In this document: positions 1-8,287 of the stretch, piece by piece
Layout: the number at the start of each line of letters is the position of its first letter
Position numbering within the stretch: the first letter of the stretch is position 1
Assembly (NCBI RefSeq): GCF_019969725.1
Contig: NZ_JAHXYW010000008.1
Location: forward strand, 1 to 64,000
Reading direction: 5' to 3'
Source: Neobacillus bataviensis
GTDB taxonomy: Bacteria; Bacillota; Bacilli; Bacillales_B; DSM-18226
Length of the DNA: 64,000 nt
The notes under the pieces: generated by a model
Databases searched by the model: none
Seen by the model: only the letters and a program-made list of their open reading frames with translations
Told to the model about the DNA's origin: nothing
Translations under genes and position numbers: made by a program

Positions 1-304
1 TTCTAATCTTCGACTGAATATCCATTACCTTCATTAACCGGTAAACCTTTTTATGGTTGACCTCGAACCCTTCTTCCTTAAGGGCGGTCACCATTCTAGG
101 GTAGCCAAACTCCTTGTGTTTGAGATGAATGGAAAGCATCTGGTCCATTAAGTCCTGATCGAGTTCCTTTTTCTTTTCGCGGACTTCAATTGTTTTAACC
201 CATTTGTAATAGCCCGACCTCTGTACCTCAGCAATTTCAGTTAACCATTTGACGGGGTATGTCCCTTTAAGCTCATGAATAATCTCAAACCTTAGTGCTT
301 TTTT
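1..304 (-). CDS. IS3-family transposase OrfB, N-terminal part (cut by window edge)
   Basis: The reading frame entered by -1 frameshifting from orfA stays open from position 304 to the window edge. It encodes a stretch with SGYYKW, then a basic linker and FGYPRM, features of the HTH_21 segment that precedes the DDE integrase core of IS3 OrfB proteins. The catalytic DDE domain would lie beyond the left edge. Normal expression would be as an OrfAB fusion. Confidence 0.8.
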
Positions 305-633
305 GATTTCACCTCCCCGTGAAGATTTGGATACTGCTTTTTTAGGTAGTCAACCTGAGCCTTATAATAATCCCGTTCTTGTTCTATATTTTCGAACTTT
401 GTTTTTGGTCGTCCTATAAGGGGATTATCAGTAGAAGAAAGTTTTCCCCTTTGATCGGTAAGCTGATTGCCTTCCTCATACTTTTTTACCCAAGTTTTTA
501 ATGGGGTTGGGCTAGGCAATCCTAACTCCTTAGAGAGAGTCAGATAGCTACCATCACCATTTATATATCTTTCAACTGCTAAACGCCTGAATTCCTCTGT
601 ATAGGATTGAAATTTTGTCCCCTTTTTAGCCAT
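292..633 (-). CDS. IS3-family transposase OrfA (helix-turn-helix)
   Basis: 113-residue protein with an N-terminal helix-turn-helix region (YTEEFRRLAVERY then LSKELGLPSPTPLKTWVKKY), typical of OrfA proteins that bind the IS ends, followed by a C-terminal coiled-coil (EQERDYYKAQVDYLKKQ) used for multimerisation. Its 3' end contains an A-AAA-AAG heptamer that permits -1 slippage into orfB. No inactivating mutation is visible, so the element could be active. Confidence 0.88.
   Translation of the reverse strand: MAKKGTKFQSYTEEFRRLAVERYINGDGSYLTLSKELGLPSPTPLKTWVKKYEEGNQLTDQRGKLSSTDNPLIGRPKTKFENIEQERDYYKAQVDYLKKQYPNLHGEVKSKKH
298..304 (-). promoter_or_regulatory. Programmed -1 frameshift site (A AAA AAG)
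   Basis: On the minus strand the orfA codons TCA-AAA-AAG carry a classical slippery heptamer. Slippage by -1 gives AAA-AAA-GCA and enters a frame open to the window edge with IS3 OrfB sequence. This is the known way IS3 elements make the OrfAB transposase. Confidence 0.75.
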
Positions 634-665
634 AAAAAATCCCCTCCAAGTAGTAGTGTATCATT

Positions 666-682
666 CCCGCCAAATTAGCGGG
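666..682. other. Hairpin upstream of orfA, inside the IS end
   Basis: CCCGC / GCGGG arms with a 7-nt loop, followed on the plus strand by a short T run. Hairpins here can block transcription entering the element from outside; that role is inferred. Confidence 0.5.
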
Positions 683-727
683 CTTTTTTACACTGTCTAC
701 TTAAAGGGGATAATATCACCGGTCTTT

Positions 728-955
728 TCAATAAAAAACTTTTTTTAAAGAAATGTGTTGAAGTGTTTTAGGGACTTTATTTCGTTTTTCGATAATATTT
801 GGGTCTAATAATTCTTTTCCTTCTTTTTGCCCACAATTTAAGCATGTATGAGAATGAGCATTAACACTAAACATATTAATCCCATCTTCAAAGGTAAAGG
901 CATTATGTTCTTGGCAATCAACTAACAGATGATAACTAATCTTCGATTCCCTCAT
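728..955 (-). CDS. Small uncharacterised protein with a CxxC pair
   Basis: About 75 residues, with a single HSHTCLNCG segment that could bind a metal or be redox-active, and a basic C-terminus ending just beside the IS. The ATG at 955 is chosen because AGAAAGGG lies 9 bases upstream; an in-frame TTG at 964 would sit on top of that ribosome site. The stop falls 10 bases before the inferred IS boundary, so the gene appears intact. I do not recognise the family. Confidence 0.55.
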   Translation of the reverse strand: MRESKISYHLLVDCQEHNAFTFEDGINMFSVNAHSHTCLNCGQKEGKELLDPNIIEKRNKVPKTLQHISLKKVFY

Positions 956-1045
956 TGCTCTCAACCCTTTCTACACCTTGTTCTTAATTCTATTATAATA
1001 GGAAATCGTTATGAATAGTTGTGTTAAAATTTAGAATTTTCTCTA

Positions 1046-2443
1046 TTAATTGATTGGAAGAATCATGCTGACTTTAGTTCCGACGCCTTCTTTACTTTCA
1101 ATCGAAATGGATCCATTGTATTTCATAATTAAACGCTTGGCAATCGATAATCCTAAACCCGTTCCTCCATTTTCTCGGCCACGTGCTTTATCTACTCGAT
1201 AAAAACGATTGAATACTTCCGGAATATGTTCACTAGATATGCCAATTCCACTGTCGATAACAGATAACAATATTTCACGTCCTTTTTGATGAGCAGAAAT
1301 CCAGATTGTTTTATTTTCGTGTGAATACTTGATCGAATTATCGATGAGAATAATCAGGATTTGTTCTAAATGCTGCTCAGAGATGGCAGCCTTAGAAATT
1401 GGCTGTTCTATTTCAAAATTAAACTGGTACTCTGGATGAACAATTTCAATATTTTTAATCAAGTGCTGTAATACAGCAGAGATATCCGCTTTATCCCCAC
1501 TTTTTACACGTGGGTTTTCTGCACGTGTTAATAGTAGTAAATCATTTATTAGTTTTTTTAACCTAGATAGTTCTTGTAAGGAGGCATCAAGGGATTCATC
1601 AAGAATCGTTGGATCCTTTTTCCCCCAGCGATTCAATAACGACAGGTGCCCTTCAAGGATTGAAACGGGAGTCCGCAATTCATGGGAAGCGTCCTCTACA
1701 AATTGTTTTTGCTTCATGAATGACTTTTCGATTTCATCCATCATTTCATTAAAAACGTTTGTAAGGTCTGTTAATTCGTCCTTATGCACGTATAATTCCA
1801 TTCTTCCTTGAAAACCATTTTCTTTTATCCGTTTCATGGCTCGTGCCAAATCCCTGACTGGTTTTAACAGCTGCCTAGAAAGAAAAAAACCGCTAATAGC
1901 ACTAAAAAGTATCGCTGCTGACCCAAATATCGTCATGACCCAAAAGAGGTTACTCATCATTTTATGATAGTTATTTAATTGCCGAACAATCTCTAGGGTT
2001 CCTTTAAACTTTGGACTCAATAAGGGGTATCTCGCAACAATAGCTTCATGACCTTCGATGGACACTCGTTCAGTCGTTCTTTTATTTGCAGGAGTTGGCT
2101 CTAACACTGAAAAGTCTCCATTTTTATCAGAAACAAGCAGTTCCCCCTTTTGATTGTACACCCTGATTAACTGATCTTTATCGTTCATTTTTCTTAAAAA
2201 GACTTCACTATGTTCTATATCCTGTTGGGATAAAGGGCCTGGCTTAACTTTATAAAAGGCAGCAATATCTGTGATGGTTCTATTTATGGCAATTTCTTCT
2301 CGGTTCAGCATCCATTTTGATACGGTATGATATTCCAGAAGGCTAAACAAGAAAAAAGTTAGAAAAATGGCCGTTGAACTGCTTAAGACTAATTTAGTCT
2401 GCCAGGGAAGCCGTTTTAAAAAATAGCCTATTTTCTTTTTCAT
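1046..2443 (-). CDS. arlS: Membrane sensor histidine kinase, ArlS/YkoH-like
   Basis: 465 residues: transmembrane segment near residues 17-37, extracytoplasmic sensor about 38-163, second membrane segment about 164-190, HAMP linker, then a HisKA domain with phospho-acceptor His254 in VEDASHELRTP. The ATP-binding domain follows with an N box (IDNSIKY), G1 (DSGIGI) and G2 (GGTGLGLSIAKR). The H-box region, including GHLSLLNRWGKKDP, closely recalls S. aureus ArlS. Its start overlaps the stop of the response-regulator gene by 4 bases, implying translational coupling. Ligand unknown. Confidence 0.88.
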   Translation of the reverse strand: MKKKIGYFLKRLPWQTKLVLSSSTAIFLTFFLFSLLEYHTVSKWMLNREEIAINRTITDIAAFYKVKPGPLSQQDIEHSEVFLRKMNDKDQLIRVYNQKGELLVSDKNGDFSVLEPTPANKRTTERVSIEGHEAIVARYPLLSPKFKGTLEIVRQLNNYHKMMSNLFWVMTIFGSAAILFSAISGFFLSRQLLKPVRDLARAMKRIKENGFQGRMELYVHKDELTDLTNVFNEMMDEIEKSFMKQKQFVEDASHELRTPVSILEGHLSLLNRWGKKDPTILDESLDASLQELSRLKKLINDLLLLTRAENPRVKSGDKADISAVLQHLIKNIEIVHPEYQFNFEIEQPISKAAISEQHLEQILIILIDNSIKYSHENKTIWISAHQKGREILLSVIDSGIGISSEHIPEVFNRFYRVDKARGRENGGTGLGLSIAKRLIMKYNGSISIESKEGVGTKVSMILPIN

Positions 2444-3117
2444 CTCATAACATATCCTGTGCCGCGCACTGTTTGAATAAAGCTTGCCTCATTTTGATCA
2501 TCAATTTTATTTCTCAGATAGCGCACGTAAACATCCACAACATTTGTTTCTACCCCGGTACTATAACCCCAAACTTTATTTAATAGTACTTCTCTTGTTA
2601 GAACGATATTAATATTGCTCATGAAAATCACTAAAAGGTCATATTCGCGTTTGGTTAAACCAATCACCTTATCGCCTTTTTTAACCACACAGGATTCCAG
2701 TTCAACTACAATATCCTTAAACGTAATCGTTGTTAATTCTGTTGTTCCTAATGCCTCAACCCTTCGAAACAAGGACCTCAATCTGGCTAACAATTCCTCA
2801 ATCGCAAATGGTTTAACAATGTAGTCATCTGCCCCGCTATCAAGGCCGGAGACACGGTCAAGAACACTATCCCTTGCAGTAATCATAATGATTGGCAGGG
2901 TCTTATTTGCCTGTCTGATCCTGCGACAGACCTCAAGACCATTTAATTCCGGCAGCATTAAATCAAGCAGGATGGCGTCCCAGGTTTCAGTAAGGGCCAA
3001 TTGCAACCCGCTACGGCCATCTGATGCAACTTTTGTTTCATAGCCTTCATAATTCAATTCAAGCTCAATAAATCTGGCTAAGTTTTTTTCATCTTCTATG
3101 ATTAATAATTTAGGCAT
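2440..3117 (-). CDS. arlR: OmpR-family response regulator, ArlR/YkoG-like
   Basis: 225 residues. The receiver domain has acidic pocket residues EDE (8-10), phospho-acceptor Asp52 in LLDLMLP, a switch Thr and the KPF lysine. The C-terminal winged-helix domain contains NVVDVYVRYLRNKID and ends in the VRGTGYVMR hairpin. It is the cognate partner of the overlapping kinase gene. In staphylococci ArlRS controls adhesion, autolysis and metal or sugar stress genes; targets here are unknown. Confidence 0.9.
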   Translation of the reverse strand: MPKLLIIEDEKNLARFIELELNYEGYETKVASDGRSGLQLALTETWDAILLDLMLPELNGLEVCRRIRQANKTLPIIMITARDSVLDRVSGLDSGADDYIVKPFAIEELLARLRSLFRRVEALGTTELTTITFKDIVVELESCVVKKGDKVIGLTKREYDLLVIFMSNINIVLTREVLLNKVWGYSTGVETNVVDVYVRYLRNKIDDQNEASFIQTVRGTGYVMR

Positions 3118-3144
3118 ACTTCCACGCTCACAATGTATTTTCTT

Positions 3145-3273
3145 TTATTTTAACTGATGTTTGTCATGAAAAAAATTAATTACTGCATGTACAATTTCTA
3201 TCGACTGGTATGACATAAGAGAAAGTGCGGTTATTGAAAAGAAGCCAACAATGACAAAACGAACCCAAGGCAT
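3145..3273 (-). CDS. 42-residue single-span membrane peptide ahead of the two-component system
   Basis: Starts MPWVRFVIVGFFSITALSL, one predicted membrane helix, then a short soluble tail rich in His and Lys. Start at 3273 is supported by AAGGAGG 8 bases upstream, a near-perfect ribosome site. It ends 27 bases before the response-regulator start on the same strand, so all three genes probably share one transcript. No recognised family. Small membrane peptides in such positions sometimes tune sensor kinases; that role is inference. Confidence 0.65.
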   Translation of the reverse strand: MPWVRFVIVGFFSITALSLMSYQSIEIVHAVINFFHDKHQLK

Positions 3274-3627
3274 CTTGCATTCCTCCTTTTTCATCAATCT
3301 AAGACATAAGCTATAATTGAACCTATTATAGCGCTGAAAAAGGAAAGCAGTATGAAAAGAAAATGAGAATCTAATAAAAATATATGTTGTTTTGAGCGCA
3401 ATTCAACAGCAAAATGATAAAGAAAAGCACACGCTCGAAACGTGTGCTGACGATTGGGAACCCTCATTTTGGTTATGCTTGTTCTTAGCAGCAAGAAAGA
3501 AGCAGACATAAGCAAAATGAACTTAAATAATCAAAATTATTCACAAGCCGGTTCCCAAAGATTATTCATACAAGCAAATCATACAAGAGAAATCATAAAG
3601 ATAAATGAAAATATCATTAAAAATAGA
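3274..3627. other. Intergenic stretch between selU and the two-component operon
   Basis: Holds a terminator-like hairpin (3425-3447) and, on the minus strand, a TATAAT hexamer near 3328-3333 that may be the -10 of the peptide/ArlRS transcript, although no good -35 is visible. The overlapping open frames on both strands lack convincing ribosome sites and family motifs, so I do not call genes here. Confidence 0.45.
3425..3447 (-). terminator. Probable terminator downstream of selU
   Basis: 8-bp stem AGCACACG / CGTGTGCT with a 7-nt loop, followed on the minus strand by TTTCTTTATCATTTT. It lies about 180 bases after the selU stop. Confidence 0.55.
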
Positions 3628-4704
3628 TTAGAATTGATTATTTAGAACAAGCTGAGGTCTTACCGATAGCTCTTTTAACTTTGTTGTAATTTTATCCGCA
3701 GCGTCAATCGGGTCTTCGGCAAAAATATCAAAAAATTCTCCTTCGTAATCCTGTCTTGCATGATCATAGCGAGGGTCATAATAGTGTTCAAGTAAAATTT
3801 GAATCATTTCAGGATAATTCTGATCCTCTAATGTTTGCATAAGTCCTTTTTTAATATCATTATCTTTTATCCTTCTTAACACCTTTTCTAAACTAACAGA
3901 AATTTTTTCCAGATACCAAGGCTGATCCTTAAATGGAAGCACATATTCGGTAACGAGCTGCCGAACTCGCTGCTCTATTGGTGAATGAAGGTAAATGTTA
4001 ATACCTTTAAACTTACTGGTCATTAATTCCTCCGGCTGAACAGCTTTGCCAATTCGCTTGCTTTCTGCCTCAACTAGAAAATAGTCCGAACCATGGATTT
4101 CTTGTAAACCTTTAAAAAGAAGAGCGTCGAAGGTTTTTTGGTTATATCCATCACCAAGACCAATAGTACCAAAAATCGAACCTCTATGGCCGGCCATTTC
4201 TTCAAGATCCAAAACAGCATATCCCTTCTGTTTTAGAATTTTCAAAACCTCCGTCTTGCCGACTCCAGTCAATCCATGCAACACAATAGCTTGGCTTGGC
4301 AGCATCGTTGGCAATTTCTCAAGGATATAATTACGATAGGATTTATATCCGCCAACCAAACGCCATGAATAAAGGCCGGCGAATTCTAAAAACGTTACGA
4401 CTGCCTTGCTGCGCATTCCGCCGCGCCAGCAATGGATAATCAGCTCTCCGTCCTTATTAAAGGATTTAATCGTTTGAAGTAAATAGGGTATTTTGGGAGA
4501 TACAAGCTCCATCGCTCTCCATTTTGCAGCTGCCTGTCCTACTTGTTTATAAATTGTCCCTATTTCTTGGCGTTCTTCGTCAGTAAATAAAGGCACATTG
4601 ATTGCTCCAGGAATAGCACCATCGTTAAACTCAATTGGCGAGCGTATATCAATGATGATCGGATTCTTCATCGTCATAAGTTCTTCAACAGTTATTTCCT
4701 TCAT
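3628..4704 (-). CDS. mnmH: tRNA 2-selenouridine synthase (SelU/MnmH/YbbB)
   Basis: About 358 residues. An N-terminal rhodanese domain carries the catalytic Cys92 in HCWRGGMRS. A P-loop NTPase-like domain follows with GLTGVGKT at 144-151. The enzyme replaces sulfur by selenium in the 2-thiouridine of the wobble base of Lys, Glu and Gln tRNAs, via a geranylated intermediate, using selenophosphate from SelD. Start at 4704 is chosen for its ribosome site (GGGAGTG, 8 bases upstream). The open frame extends 28 codons further upstream, but that part runs through a terminator hairpin. No selD lies in this window. Confidence 0.92.
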   Translation of the reverse strand: MKEITVEELMTMKNPIIIDIRSPIEFNDGAIPGAINVPLFTDEERQEIGTIYKQVGQAAAKWRAMELVSPKIPYLLQTIKSFNKDGELIIHCWRGGMRSKAVVTFLEFAGLYSWRLVGGYKSYRNYILEKLPTMLPSQAIVLHGLTGVGKTEVLKILKQKGYAVLDLEEMAGHRGSIFGTIGLGDGYNQKTFDALLFKGLQEIHGSDYFLVEAESKRIGKAVQPEELMTSKFKGINIYLHSPIEQRVRQLVTEYVLPFKDQPWYLEKISVSLEKVLRRIKDNDIKKGLMQTLEDQNYPEMIQILLEHYYDPRYDHARQDYEGEFFDIFAEDPIDAADKITTKLKELSVRPQLVLNNQF

Positions 4705-4745
4705 AGATACTACACTCCCTGTAAAATAAATATCAAAACAAACAA

Positions 4746-4767
4746 AAACTTCCTCAATGGGAAGTTT
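4746..4767 (-). terminator. Intrinsic terminator: end of trp operon, inside the selU leader
   Basis: Perfect 8-bp stem AAACTTCC / GGAAGTTT with a 6-nt loop, followed on the minus strand by TTGTTTGTTTTG. It lies 121 bases after the trpA stop but also downstream of a strong selU promoter and upstream of the selU start, so it ends trp read-through and may attenuate selU itself. Confidence 0.7.
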
Positions 4768-4822
4768 CGTACAAATGTTTGTTAGCAAGTAAAAAATTCT
4801 TATATAATACGAGTATAATCAT

Positions 4823-4851
4823 ATTATAAGGGAGATAATCATTGCTATCAA
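4823..4851 (-). promoter_or_regulatory. Sigma-A promoter for selU
   Basis: TTGATA (-35, 4846-4851) and TATAAT (-10, 4823-4828) on the minus strand, separated by exactly 17 bases. The start would be near 4816, giving a leader of about 110 bases that contains the terminator hairpin. Confidence 0.7.
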
Positions 4852-4888
4852 GATTTTCAAAATTCCTGTTAGCATTTAACACTTTTTC

Positions 4889-5674
4889 CTATCTAATTTT
4901 TGATCCTTGCTTAAAAACAGACATTAATTTTTCCATTTCCTCTAGATCATTTTTTTCAAACAACTCCACTATTTTACTTCCGACAATAACACCATCACAA
5001 TTAGCTGTTAATTCTAATGCCTGTTGTTCATTAGAAACTCCAAATCCAGCCAAAACAGGAATCGGACTAACTTCTTTCACCTGTTTTAAAAATTGATACA
5101 GCTCATTGTCGTATTCATTTCTCGTTCCTGTAATTCCCTTTATTGTTACAGAATATAAAAATCCCCTTCCCTTACTAGCAATCGTTCTTATCCTTTCGAT
5201 TGGAGTTGTAAGGGTAACAAGACGAATTAATTCCACATGTGCATCCTCAAGCTGGGGTGCAATAAGCTCCTCTTCTTCCACAGGCAGGTCCGGAATTATA
5301 CATGCGTCTACGCCGGCATTACTAATATCACGGACAAATTCGCTGATTCCATAACAGTAAATGGGATTTAAGTAGGTCATAAGGATAATCGGGACCGTAA
5401 CTACCTTTCTCGCTTTTTCAATTTCAGCAATAATCCCTTTTAAGGTTGTTCCTTTTTCCAGCGCTCTAATTCCTGCCTGTTGAATCGTAGGCCCATCGGC
5501 TACCGGGTCAGAAAAAGGGACTCCTACTTCTATGGCAGTTGCTCCATATTTTTCTAGTAAAACCAGACGGTCTACTAAACAGGCCAGTCCGCCGTCTCCT
5601 GCCATTAAATAAGGAACGAACGCTTTTCCTTGTTCTTTTTTTAATAATGTAAAAGTTTGTTCGATTCGATTCAT
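4889..5674 (-). CDS. trpA: Tryptophan synthase alpha chain
   Basis: 261 residues, TIM barrel. Cleaves indole-3-glycerol phosphate to indole and glyceraldehyde 3-phosphate and passes indole to TrpB. Visible motifs: PYLMAGDG near the start, the catalytic Glu in EVGVPFSDPVADGP, then YLNPI and the phosphate-binding GFGVS. Last gene of the trp operon; it starts 2 bases after the trpB stop. Length matches the family. Confidence 0.96.
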   Translation of the reverse strand: MNRIEQTFTLLKKEQGKAFVPYLMAGDGGLACLVDRLVLLEKYGATAIEVGVPFSDPVADGPTIQQAGIRALEKGTTLKGIIAEIEKARKVVTVPIILMTYLNPIYCYGISEFVRDISNAGVDACIIPDLPVEEEELIAPQLEDAHVELIRLVTLTTPIERIRTIASKGRGFLYSVTIKGITGTRNEYDNELYQFLKQVKEVSPIPVLAGFGVSNEQQALELTANCDGVIVGSKIVELFEKNDLEEMEKLMSVFKQGSKIR

Positions 5675-5676
5675 GA

Positions 5677-6876
5677 TTATTTCTCCCCCTCAAGCCTGTT
5701 TTTCACAGCATCCACATCTTTATCACCGCGTCCAGACAAGCAGATAACAATACTTTCTGTTGTATCCATTTCAGCTGCAAGTTTTATAGCAAAGGCAACC
5801 GCATGGGAACTTTCAAGCGCCGGTATGATTCCCTCCATTTTCGATAATAGTTGGAAAGCGTCAAGTGCCTCTTTATCGGTAATAGATTGATAGTTTGCTC
5901 GTCCGATATCTTTTAAATAGCTGTGTTCTGGTCCTACACCAGGATAATCAAGACCCGCTGAAATCGAATGGGCTTCTTGAATCTGACCATTCTGATCCTG
6001 CAATAAATACATTAAAGATCCATGCAATACGCCTGGTTTACCTTTTGTTAAGGAAGCAGCATGATATTCTGTATCAACACCTCTTCCTGCTGCTTCTACG
6101 CCATAAAGCTTGACTTCCTCATTCTCAATAAACGGATGGAACATGCCCATTGCATTACTCCCGCCGCCAATACAGGCAACAACTGCATCAGGAAGCTTTC
6201 CTTCGAGCTTATGAAATTGTTCTTTTGTTTCTTTGCCGATTACACTTTGAAAATCCCTAACCATCTGCGGGAATGGGTGCGGCCCCATTACAGACCCTAA
6301 TAAATAGTGAGTATCATCCACATTGGCAACCCAGTACCTTAAGGCTTCGTTCACAGCATCTTTTAAGGTTGCACTGCCAGATGTAACACTTACTACCTTT
6401 GCACCCAGCAATTCCATTCGAAACACATTTAGAGCCTGCCTTTTGATATCTTCCTCCCCCATAAAGATGATGCAATCAAGATTTAATAAGGCACAAACCG
6501 TTGCCGTTGCCACACCATGCTGCCCGGCTCCCGTTTCCGCGACAATCTTTCTTTTCCCCATTCGTACAGCAAGAAGTGCCTGACCAATTGCATTGTTAAT
6601 CTTATGTGCACCCGTATGATTTAAATCCTCTCGTTTTAGAAAAATCCTTGCTCCTCCAGCATACTTTGTAAGATTTTCGGCAAAGTATAATGGGGTTTCT
6701 CTTCCAACGTAATCCTTTAATAATCTTTGAATTTCAGCGTGAAAGCTAGGGTCCTTCTTTGCATCGTCATATGCCTCACCAAGCTCAATGACTGCCTTCA
6801 TGAGTGTTTCTGGTACAAATCTTCCGCCGAATATGCCAAAATGGCCTTTTTCATTTGGTAATGTATATGTGTTCAT
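5677..6876 (-). CDS. trpB: Tryptophan synthase beta chain
   Basis: 399 residues, PLP enzyme that condenses indole with serine to give tryptophan. The PLP lysine is in HTGAHKINN, the phosphate-binding loop is GGGSNAMG, and the conserved [10 protein letters not shown]-terminus and ETGAGQHG loop are present. It overlaps trpF by 4 bases (ATGA-type coupling). TrpA/TrpB act as an alpha2beta2 channelling complex. Confidence 0.97.
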   Translation of the reverse strand: MNTYTLPNEKGHFGIFGGRFVPETLMKAVIELGEAYDDAKKDPSFHAEIQRLLKDYVGRETPLYFAENLTKYAGGARIFLKREDLNHTGAHKINNAIGQALLAVRMGKRKIVAETGAGQHGVATATVCALLNLDCIIFMGEEDIKRQALNVFRMELLGAKVVSVTSGSATLKDAVNEALRYWVANVDDTHYLLGSVMGPHPFPQMVRDFQSVIGKETKEQFHKLEGKLPDAVVACIGGGSNAMGMFHPFIENEEVKLYGVEAAGRGVDTEYHAASLTKGKPGVLHGSLMYLLQDQNGQIQEAHSISAGLDYPGVGPEHSYLKDIGRANYQSITDKEALDAFQLLSKMEGIIPALESSHAVAFAIKLAAEMDTTESIVICLSGRGDKDVDAVKNRLEGEK

Positions 6877-7499
6877 TTTGTATTCCCTCCAATTAAGCTT
6901 CCTTTTACCTTTTCAATAAATGTTTTTATCTTCTGGATATCTTTTTTTCCATCCGTTTCGACTCCAGAGCTCACATCAACCATAAAGGGTTGAATAATAT
7001 GGATGGCCTCTTCTACATTGCCTGCATGCAACCCCCCGGCGAGAATAACCGGTTTACGATTTAGTAGACTTAAATTTACTTCGTTCCAATTAAAAGCAGT
7101 GCCATTTCCACCTCGATATTTTCCTTTTGGACTGTCTAGTAACAAATAGTCACTCGGAAAATTCTTATAGGTTTCTAAGTTCTCATTTCCCTGAAAGCTA
7201 ATGGCTTTGATTACTGGTAATGATAGTGATTCGCTAAAAGAAGCTGTTTCATCACCGTGTAATTGGATATGTGTAAGGCCAACAATAGACGCAATTCTTT
7301 CTATTTCTTCCTTCGATTCATTAACAAATACCCCAACCTTAAACACTTCTTTAGGTAAGAAGGAAGCTATTTCCTTTGCCTTATCAATCGAAACCTTCCT
7401 TTTACTTTCTGCAAATACAAACCCAATGGCATCTGCACCAAATTGGGAGGCCGCAATCCCTGTTTCCACATCGGATATCCCGCAAATTTTTACTTTCAT
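6873..7499 (-). CDS. trpF: Phosphoribosylanthranilate isomerase
   Basis: 208 residues. Catalyses the Amadori rearrangement of phosphoribosylanthranilate to CdRP, third step of the pathway. Motifs: KICGI at the N-terminus with the catalytic Cys, FVNES, QLHGDE, catalytic Asp in [14 protein letters not shown], and LAGGL near the C-terminus. It overlaps trpC upstream and trpB downstream by 4 bases each, and is a separate protein rather than a TrpC-F fusion. Confidence 0.95.
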   Translation of the reverse strand: MKVKICGISDVETGIAASQFGADAIGFVFAESKRKVSIDKAKEIASFLPKEVFKVGVFVNESKEEIERIASIVGLTHIQLHGDETASFSESLSLPVIKAISFQGNENLETYKNFPSDYLLLDSPKGKYRGGNGTAFNWNEVNLSLLNRKPVILAGGLHAGNVEEAIHIIQPFMVDVSSGVETDGKKDIQKIKTFIEKVKGSLIGGNTK

Positions 7500-8287
7500 C
7501 TCCGTGCACCTTCTTTCAGAGGTAAGCGAAAATTCAAAAAGGATTGTTTTACATCTGCACTTTTCATGAAAGCCTCCCCGACTAAGACCCCATTTGCACC
7601 TGCATTTCTTACCCGTTCCACATCTTCTTGATAGTGGATTCCACTTTCACTTATAAGATAGGCACCCGCATCTCTTACAACTTTTGCTAATTTCTCTGTA
7701 ACTTCAAGCGAGACATGAAAGGTTTTTAAGTCGCGATTATTTACGCCAATAAGCCTGGCACCAGTTTTCAGGGCCGTTTCCAGTTCCTCGAGATTATGAA
7801 CCTCCACCAATACTTCCAGCCCTATGCCCTTTGCGTATTGAAAAAGTTCAATCAATTTAAATTCGTCTAATGCTGCAACAATCAGCAAAACAATGTCTGC
7901 GCCGTGAGCTGCAGCAAAATCAATTTGAATTTGATCAATAATAAAGTCTTTACATAGAATTGGCAGGTTCACAGTGTTTCGAACCGCCAGCAAATCAGAA
8001 AATGAACCTTTAAAAAAGGTTTGATCTGTCAGGACAGAAATCGCGGAAGCGCCATATTCTTCATATAGACCAGCCTGAATAGCTGGTGGAATAGTATCGT
8101 TAATAATTCCTTTAGAAGGTGAGGCCCGCTTAAATTCAGATATAATGGATATTTCTTCAGCTGTTTGCAGCTTTTGAATAAACGACCTTTTCTGGCGGAC
8201 AACGGGATGCAATGTCTGTTTCCCTTCAAGGAGTTTGGGAATATCCTTTTTCTTTTGAGCAATAATTTTATCTAAAATTGTTTCCAC
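7496..8287 (-). CDS. trpC: Indole-3-glycerol phosphate synthase
   Basis: 263 residues, TIM barrel. Closes the indole ring from CdRP. Motifs: SIISEFKRASPSKG (catalytic Lys and Glu region), LCKDFIID, LIGVNNRDLKTF, and SESGI with GVLVGEA at the phosphate site. The start is GTG, immediately after the trpD stop, with AGAGGCGA upstream. Fourth enzyme of the operon by reaction order. Confidence 0.95.
   Translation of the reverse strand: METILDKIIAQKKKDIPKLLEGKQTLHPVVRQKRSFIQKLQTAEEISIISEFKRASPSKGIINDTIPPAIQAGLYEEYGASAISVLTDQTFFKGSFSDLLAVRNTVNLPILCKDFIIDQIQIDFAAAHGADIVLLIVAALDEFKLIELFQYAKGIGLEVLVEVHNLEELETALKTGARLIGVNNRDLKTFHVSLEVTEKLAKVVRDAGAYLISESGIHYQEDVERVRNAGANGVLVGEAFMKSADVKQSFLNFRLPLKEGARR

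Larger units (their letters stand above)
1..718 (-). mobile_element. IS3-family insertion sequence, right-hand part
   Basis: Minus-strand element cut by the window edge. It carries a small HTH-type orfA followed in the -1 frame by the start of orfB, the arrangement of the IS3 family (IS3/IS150 groups). Upstream of orfA a probable terminal repeat begins near position 718, reading TGATATTATCCCC on the minus strand, and includes a hairpin. The exact end is inferred from the TG dinucleotide typical of IS3 ends; the other end and any target duplication lie outside the window. Confidence 0.8.

Noticed and set aside
3294..3515. 73-residue minus-strand ORF upstream of the two-component operon
   Set aside because: No ribosome site, spans a terminator hairpin, low-complexity hydrophobic composition without family motifs.
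3454..3645. 63-residue plus-strand ORF overlapping the end of selU
   Set aside because: No ribosome site and overlaps the selU 3' end and its terminator.
4705..4788. 28-codon N-terminal extension of SelU
   Set aside because: Runs through a terminator hairpin; the downstream ATG has GGGAGTG at correct spacing.
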